A DNA stretch of 10,291 bases from DATARH01 sp035504075 (GTDB lineage: Bacteria; Pseudomonadota; Alphaproteobacteria; ATCC43930; CGMCC-115725): assembly GCA_035504075.1 (NCBI GenBank), contig DATJSO010000088.1, forward strand, positions 1 through 10,291, written 5' to 3'. Below are positions 6,751-10,291 of this stretch, one piece after another. The first letter of the stretch is position 1; each line of letters opens with the position of its first letter. The notes beneath the pieces were generated by a model, which had not been told where the DNA came from, did not search any database, and saw nothing but the letters and a program-made list of their open reading frames with translations. Made by a program: the position numbers and the translations under genes.

Positions 6751-7577
6751 ATGGGTGTCGATATTCAGCGCGGCATCGAATATGCGCGGCACGACGGCGT
6801 CGCGCTGCTGAGCGATCTCTACACGCCGGACGAGGCGGACAGCCACCCGGTGCTGGTAGCGGTGCATGGCGGCGGCTGGCAACAGGGAACCCGCGACATC
6901 TATAAGCACTGGGGGCGGTTTCTGGCGGCACGCGGCTACGCGCTGTTCGCGATCGACTACCGGCTGTCGAAGCCGCGCGAGCCAAGCTACCCCGCGGCGG
7001 TGCACGATGTCCGCGCGGCGGTGCAATTCATCAATCGCGAGGCGCGACACTGAAGCTCAATGCCGATCGCGTCGCGCTGGTCGGCGACTCGGCCGGCGCG
7101 CATCTCGCGGCGCTCGTCGCATTGACCGGCACCGAGCCGTCGTTTGCCGGCACGCCCGCCGAAGTCGGCGCCACCGTGAAGGCGGTGATCGGCGTCTACG
7201 GCGTTTACGACCTCGTGGCGCAATGGAACCACGACCTTGCGCCGCGCTGCGGCGACCCGATCGTCGAGAAGTTTCTCGGGGCCGCGCCGACCGAGAACCG
7301 CCGGCGCTATTTCGACGCCTCGCCGCTCAGCTATGCGACCAGCGACAACAACGCGACCGCGTTTCTGTTGAGCTGGGGCACGGAGGACGACATCGTCGAC
7401 CGCGCGACCCAGTCTGAGGCGTTCCTGACCGCGCTGAAACAGGCGCGGTTTTACGTCCGCACCGTGGTCATGCAGGGCGCCGGCCATTTCTGGATGGCCG
7501 ATCCGATCGACGAGCCGGGCAGCGTCACCGGCCACCTGGCGCCGCGGCTGCTGCGCTTCCTGGCCGAGAAACTCTGA
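6751..7577 (+). pseudogene. Alpha/beta hydrolase (HSL/BD-FAE-like), split by a -1 frameshift near 7044
   Basis: Two adjacent frames together encode one serine hydrolase of about 275 residues. The first part (6751-7053) has GIEYARHDGVALLSDLYTP, oxyanion-hole motif HGGGW (39-43) and AIDYRLS, then hits TGA at 7051. The second part, open from before 7050 to the TGA at 7577, continues the same fold with the nucleophile elbow GDSAG (bases 7083-7097), the acid in GTEDDIVD (Asp codon 7386-7388) and the histidine in GAGHFW (His codon 7485-7487). Restoring one G around 7042-7046, making GAG GCG GCG ACA CTG, joins the parts into an ordinary sequence and makes the length divisible by three. The ATG at 6751 has GGAGGGG 3 nt upstream. 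No slippery heptamer is present, so programmed frameshifting is unlikely. The cause is a real mutation or a sequencing error. Family members cleave esters or amides; the substrate is unknown. Its position at the end of the importer operon suggests processing of an imported compound. Confidence 0.8.
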
Positions 7578-7602
7578 TCGCTGCGCCGGTGCCGGCCGAT
7601 AC

Positions 7603-7619
7603 GCCGCTCGCCTCGCGGC
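7603..7619. terminator. Short hairpin between convergent genes
   Basis: GCCGC (7603-7607) and GCGGC (7615-7619) form a 5-bp stem with a 7-base loop in the 48-base gap between the hydrolase stop and the stop of the opposing Crp/Fnr gene. There is no T-run. Such short GC palindromes are frequent in this base composition, so a terminator role is only weakly supported by location. Confidence 0.2.
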
Positions 7620-7625
7620 TTGCGT

Positions 7626-8339
7626 CTAGATCGCCGCGGTCGGAACCCCGGCGAGGGCCGCGAGCCGCGGCAGATCGCGAATCGACAAGCGGCGGTTTTC
7701 GACAATGGCCACCCCATCCTGGCGCAGCCGGTTGAGGGTGCGATTGACATGGGCGCCGGTGAGGCCGAGCGCGTCGGCCATATGCTGCCGCCGCAGCGGG
7801 AACGGCGTATCGAGCGGATCGACACGGCTGCGATGTGCCTGCCGGCGATAGAGGCTCAGCATCAGGAACGCCAAGCGCTCGACCGCGTCGCCGCAGCCGA
7901 TGACGGTCAGCAGCTCCTCCACCCGGTCGGCCTCGGCGGCGACGTACCGCACCAGCCGCACCGCCAGCTCCGGTTCGCCGCGGAATGCCTCGGCGACCAG
8001 CCGTGCATCAAGGGCGCTGGCGCGCAACGGCGTCAGACTGCGCACCGAATGATCGGTTACTCCGAGGAGTGCAGCCCCGAGGCCGACCAGTTCGCCGGGC
8101 AGCAGAAAGTCCAGGATCTGGCGGGAGGCATCGGCGAAAACGCGGTAGCGGTAGCCCCAGCCGCGCGCTATGCGGTACAGCGCATTGCCGATCTCACCCT
8201 CGCCGATCAGCAGGCGATTGGCCGGCAGGTTCACCGACCGCAGTGTCAACCGTTCGAGGAGCGCCGACCCGCCGTCACCCACCGAGCGAAATACGTCCTG
8301 TGTATAGCGGTCGCGCCGCCCGCTGCCCACGTCAAACAT
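7626..8339 (-). CDS. Crp/Fnr-family transcriptional regulator
   Basis: This 237-residue cytoplasmic DNA-binding protein has the two-domain Crp/Fnr layout. A cyclic-nucleotide-binding-like beta barrel covers about 28-115, with GEGEIGNALYRIARGWGYRYR at 46-66 and the turn LDFLLPGELVGLGAALLG at 76-93. A dimerisation helix runs about 122-170 and includes DAVERLAFLMLSLYRR. A winged helix-turn-helix follows at about 180-225: FPLRRQHMADALGLTGAHVNRTLNRLRQDGVAI, then ENRRLSIRDLPRLAALAG. The only cysteine is C149, so it cannot carry an FNR-type 4Fe-4S cluster, and the Arg-Ser cAMP-binding pair of Crp is not evident. The signal is unknown. The ATG at 8339-8337 is forced by an in-frame stop four codons upstream; no good ribosome-binding site is visible. 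It converges on the importer operon, which makes local regulation possible but unproven. Confidence 0.92.
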   Translation of the reverse strand: MFDVGSGRRDRYTQDVFRSVGDGGSALLERLTLRSVNLPANRLLIGEGEIGNALYRIARGWGYRYRVFADASRQILDFLLPGELVGLGAALLGVTDHSVRSLTPLRASALDARLVAEAFRGEPELAVRLVRYVAAEADRVEELLTVIGCGDAVERLAFLMLSLYRRQAHRSRVDPLDTPFPLRRQHMADALGLTGAHVNRTLNRLRQDGVAIVENRRLSIRDLPRLAALAGVPTAAI

Positions 8340-8383
8340 ACTATGGCGTCACCAACACAACAGAATGTAGAGGCCTGACGACC

Positions 8384-8399
8384 CTTAGTTCAAGCTAAG
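8384..8399. promoter_or_regulatory. Inverted repeat at the Crp/Fnr gene's predicted transcription start
   Basis: CTTAG (8384-8388) and CTAAG (8395-8399) form an inverted repeat with a 6-base centre. It sits at the transcription start predicted from the adjacent promoter boxes, where a bound dimer could repress. It does not match the FNR consensus TTGAT-N4-ATCAA. Autoregulation is a guess from position. Confidence 0.28.
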
Positions 8400-8401
8400 T
8401 A

Positions 8402-8431
8402 ATTGTAACGGGTCTATGAAATTTATTGTAA
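8402..8431 (-). promoter_or_regulatory. Possible promoter of the Crp/Fnr-family gene
   Basis: On the minus strand, TACAAT (8407-8402) matches the -10 consensus at 5 of 6 positions. TTACAA (8431-8426) lies 18 bases upstream in the -35 place but matches only 3 of 6. The boxes fall inside two direct copies of ATTGTAAC on the plus strand (8402-8409 and 8425-8432), 23 bases apart. The region is clearly AT-rich against its surroundings. The predicted leader is about 55 nt. Confidence 0.38.
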
Positions 8432-8451
8432 CATAAGTTGCTTCTGATACG

Positions 8452-8467
8452 CTCCTCGGTGGAGGAG
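8452..8467. repeat. Perfect 6-bp stem-loop upstream of the Crp/Fnr promoter region
   Basis: CTCCTC (8452-8457) and GAGGAG (8462-8467) pair around GGTG. A second hairpin, CCGCC-N5-GGCGG, lies at 8482-8496. Both are between the EVE-domain gene's stop (8583) and the Crp/Fnr promoter. They could end the upstream minus-strand transcript, but neither has a T-run directly after it on the minus strand. A T-rich stretch on that strand (8526-8516) precedes them instead. Confidence 0.3.
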
Positions 8468-8582
8468 GTCGGTCATTAGATCCGCCAAACCGGCGGCTAT
8501 TTAGAGCGTTTCGGCAAAAAAGAAACCGCCAAATGCGAAAAATTGAGGGTCAAATTGCCACAGGCCCGACCTCGCCCGGCTG

Positions 8583-8996
8583 TTACGCGGCGATCCCCGC
8601 CATGTCGCAGATGATCCGCCATTCCGCCTCGCTGACCGGGCAGACCGACAGGCGCGACTGGCGCAGCAGCGCCATCCCGGCGAGTTTGGGCACGGTTTTC
8701 ATTTGCGCCAGACCGACCGGCGTCTTGACCGGCGTGACCGGTGCCACATCCACCATGCCGAACTTTCCGTTCGGGTCGCCCGGATCGGGATAAAACGGCC
8801 GGACGATCTCGACGACGCCGACGATCTCCTTGCCTTCGTTCGAGTGGTAGAAAAACGCGCGGTCGCCGGATTTCATCGCGCGCAGGTTGCCGGTCGCCTG
8901 GAAATTCCGCACGCCGTCCCAATGGGTGCGGCCGTCCTTGACCATCTGCTCCCACGCGTATTTCGCAGGCTCGGATTTCAGCAGCCAATAGGCCAT
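8583..8996 (-). CDS. EVE-domain protein (THYN1-like)
   Basis: This 137-residue protein consists of a single EVE domain, a PUA-like fold. It opens with the family signature MAYWLLKSEP, followed by WDGVRN (26-31) with the nearby Q33, MKSGDRAFFYHSNEGKEIVGVVEI (41-64) and the C-terminal LLRQSRLSVCPVSEAEWRII (110-129). Eukaryotic THYN1 and related EVE domains bind modified cytosine in DNA. The bacterial stand-alone forms are thought to bind modified nucleic acid, but their role is unsettled. The ATG at 8996 is preferred over one at 9020 because it gives the exact family N-terminus and has GGGGG 5 nt upstream. It follows thpR by 34 bases on the same strand, so the two are probably cotranscribed. 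The length is normal and nothing is missing. Confidence 0.92.
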   Translation of the reverse strand: MAYWLLKSEPAKYAWEQMVKDGRTHWDGVRNFQATGNLRAMKSGDRAFFYHSNEGKEIVGVVEIVRPFYPDPGDPNGKFGMVDVAPVTPVKTPVGLAQMKTVPKLAGMALLRQSRLSVCPVSEAEWRIICDMAGIAA

Positions 8997-9030
8997 CGCA
9001 ACCCCCGTCGCAGTCGTCATCGCATCGAGG

Positions 9031-9567
9031 TTACCCCGTCAGCGGATATTCGGCCTGATCCTCGTAAAGCGAGCCGGCCTTGGTCAGAAAACTGGCGATC
9101 AGGCTGAACCGGGTGACCGGCAGCGGTTCGGCGCGGAAGCGGGAATGAGCGGCGAGAAATTCGCCGAGCTTGCCGCTATCGGGATCGCGCAGCCGCGCCA
9201 GCGTCACATGCGGCGCGAATTTGCGCGGTTCGGGCGGCAGGCCGGCGCGAATCAGCGCCTGCTCAACCTTGTCGCGCAGCTTGACGAGGTCGGGGTCGCG
9301 TTCGGCGCCGACCCACAGCGCGCGCGGCCGGCCGCCGCCAAACACCCCGGCGCCGGCGAGGCGCAGCGTGAACGGCCGCGCCTTCAGGCGCGCCAACGCC
9401 TCATCCACATCGGCGGCGGTGCCCTCGTCGATCTCGCCGATAAAGCGTAGCGTCAGATGCAGATTTCCCGGATCGACCCATTTCGCGCCCGGCAGCGCGG
9501 TGCACAACAGCGACAGGCTCAGCTTCAATTCCGGCGGAAAGGCGATCCCGACGAACAGCCGCAGCAT
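9031..9567 (-). CDS. thpR: RNA 2',3'-cyclic phosphodiesterase (2'-5' RNA ligase family)
   Basis: This 178-residue cytoplasmic enzyme of the 2H phosphoesterase superfamily is the size of E. coli ThpR. Its family hydrolyses 2',3'-cyclic phosphate RNA ends to 2'-phosphomonoesters and can join 2'-5' ends in vitro. Both catalytic HxTx motifs are present: HLTL at 37-40 and HVTL at 120-123. They sit in typical surroundings: LRLFVGIAFPPEL (2-14), KWVDPGNLHLTLRFIGE (29-45) and RKFAPHVTLARLR (115-127). The tail FLTKAGSLYEDQAEYPL (160-176) is also family-like. The ATG at 9567 has GAGG 6 nt upstream and begins the protein as in homologues. A start at 9621 would add residues encoded by the palindromic repeat, so it is rejected. 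It precedes the EVE-domain gene by 34 bases. Catalysis appears intact. Confidence 0.94.
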   Translation of the reverse strand: MLRLFVGIAFPPELKLSLSLLCTALPGAKWVDPGNLHLTLRFIGEIDEGTAADVDEALARLKARPFTLRLAGAGVFGGGRPRALWVGAERDPDLVKLRDKVEQALIRAGLPPEPRKFAPHVTLARLRDPDSGKLGEFLAAHSRFRAEPLPVTRFSLIASFLTKAGSLYEDQAEYPLTG

Positions 9568-9588
9568 GGCACCTCGACCAATTCCGTT

Positions 9589-9658
9589 ATCCCCGCGCCG
9601 ACGGGGGTCCAGGGCGGGCAACGACGCCGGCGTCCCTGGCTTCCCGCTGTCGCGGGAA
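9589..9658. repeat. Multi-palindrome intergenic element upstream of thpR
   Basis: Three hairpins are packed into 70 bases. The first is CCCCG-N6-CGGGG (9591-9606), extended by A-U and G-U pairs to 9589-9608. The second is CCAGGG (9609-9614) with CCCTGG (9634-9639), enclosing a perfect 12-bp palindrome GACGCCGGCGTC (9623-9634; its last base is shared with the CCCTGG arm). The third is TTCCCGC-TGTC-GCGGGAA (9641-9658). The sequence style, 'atCCCCGCG...ggtCCAGGG', resembles dispersed extragenic palindromes found in many proteobacterial genomes. No second copy is in this window, so the repeat status is inferred. It lies between the FIST gene's stop and thpR and could end transcription of the former. 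Confidence 0.6.
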
Positions 9659-9691
9659 CGAGCAAAAGGGGAATTCGCAACGCATCAGGGA

Positions 9692-10291
9692 TCAGGTGAA
9701 CAGCGTCAACACGCCGGTATGGCCGTAAAGCCGGTCGCGCGAGATTTCGCCATTGGCGAAAAACCCGACAAGCGGAATATCGCCCAATTCCTCGCCGATC
9801 AGCCCGATTTCGACGCCTTTGTCGCCAAACAGCGCGGCGCCGCGAGCGATGCAGCTGACGTAGATCGCGGCTTTCGGCGGTCCTCCCAGGCGCGATTTCA
9901 GTTGACGCAGCATGCGCCGAAGATCGGCGCGCGCGCTGTCCGGGTCGCGTCGACAGAACAGGATCTGGTCGCCCGGCGCAACTTCGGCGCCGAGCACGAT
10001 CCAGCCGCGGCGCGGATCGATCGCCATCAGGTTGCGCACGAGATAGTCGCCGGTGTCGGAGCCCGGTACCGGCAGCCCGGCGAACATGATCCCGCCGAGG
10101 CGCCGCGGGTCCTTTGCCAGTTCGGGGCCGATGTCCTCGTAGAACACCTGTAATGCCGGGCGGCCGTCGATCACCATGACGACATTGTCGCGCGCCTCGT
10201 CAATGCGCCGCGCCGGGCCGACCGGCATGCAGCCCTGGGTGAGGCCGGTCGCGACGGCGATCGCCGGCGCCAGCATGACGCCGGCGATGCC
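9692..10291 (-). CDS. FIST-domain sensory protein, C-terminal 199 residues (N-terminus outside window)
   Basis: This is the C-terminal part of a FIST N/C-domain protein, a family proposed to sense small ligands such as amino acids and often linked to signal-transduction proteins. The frame is open through the right edge. Visible parts are GIAGVMLAPAIAVATGLTQGC (window residues 1-21) followed by MPVGP at 22-26, DNVVMVIDGRPALQVF (35-50), YLVRNLMAIDPRRGWIVLG (83-101), AIYVSCIARGAALFG (142-156), and the characteristic ending PLVGFFANGEISRDRLYGHTGVLTLF (173-198). An ATG at 10276 is internal, since homologues continue upstream; full members are about 370-400 residues. It stops 124 bases before thpR, with the palindromic element between. 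There is no sign of a fused kinase or cyclase domain at this end. Confidence 0.88.
   Translation of the reverse strand, partial: GIAGVMLAPAIAVATGLTQGCMPVGPARRIDEARDNVVMVIDGRPALQVFYEDIGPELAKDPRRLGGIMFAGLPVPGSDTGDYLVRNLMAIDPRRGWIVLGAEVAPGDQILFCRRDPDSARADLRRMLRQLKSRLGGPPKAAIYVSCIARGAALFGDKGVEIGLIGEELGDIPLVGFFANGEISRDRLYGHTGVLTLFT

Noticed and set aside
5906..6985. Open frame of 359 codons on the minus strand
   Set aside because: Antisense to livF and the hydrolase start; no motifs and shadow-like composition.
7035..7055. Programmed ribosomal frameshift in the hydrolase
   Set aside because: No X XXY YYZ slippery heptamer or convincing downstream stimulatory structure is present at the junction; a one-base deletion or sequencing error is simpler.
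1..10291. CRISPR array, prophage, insertion sequence, tRNA or toxin-antitoxin module
   Set aside because: No spaced direct repeats, transposase or phage motifs, cloverleaf sequence or small paired toxin genes were seen on either strand.

Overview
The window is GC-rich (roughly two thirds G+C by eye, with strong G/C preference at third codon positions). It carries protein families typical of Alphaproteobacteria, probably Hyphomicrobiales (the Bradyrhizobium/Rhodopseudomonas-like group). The taxon is inferred from protein style and base composition, not from a marker gene. No RNA gene, CRISPR array, phage gene or insertion sequence was seen.

Left part (1-1765): the N-terminal 300 residues of a DHA2-type major facilitator drug exporter run off the left edge on the minus strand. 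A possible 51-residue single-pass membrane protein follows on the plus strand. It converges on a minus-strand FMN split-barrel (pyridoxamine phosphate oxidase-like) protein with a GTG start.

Centre (about 1841-7577, plus strand): this is a complete branched-chain-amino-acid-type (HAAT/Liv) ABC importer operon. A sigma70-like promoter overlapped by a small palindrome and a leader of about 160 nt come first. Then follow a Tat-type secreted binding protein, LivH-like and LivM-like permeases, and LivG-like and LivF-like ATPases. The last four genes are stacked with 1-4 nt overlaps. A 10-bp stem-loop separates the binding protein from the permeases. An alpha/beta hydrolase gene follows on the same strand and is split by what looks like one missing base. 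The transported ligand cannot be read from the sequence. The hydrolase suggests an ester or amide processed after uptake, which is inference.

Right part (7626-10291, minus strand): a Crp/Fnr-type regulator converges on the operon and is preceded by an AT-rich promoter region. Next, in transcription order toward it, are the C-terminal 199 residues of a FIST-domain sensor protein (cut by the right edge), a multi-palindrome intergenic element, the RNA 2',3'-cyclic phosphodiesterase ThpR, and an EVE-domain protein.

I did not find a new biological system. The points most worth a second look are the frameshifted hydrolase, the operator-like palindrome and leader of the importer operon, the hairpin between the binding protein and permease genes, the promoter region of the Crp/Fnr gene, and the palindromic element upstream of thpR.
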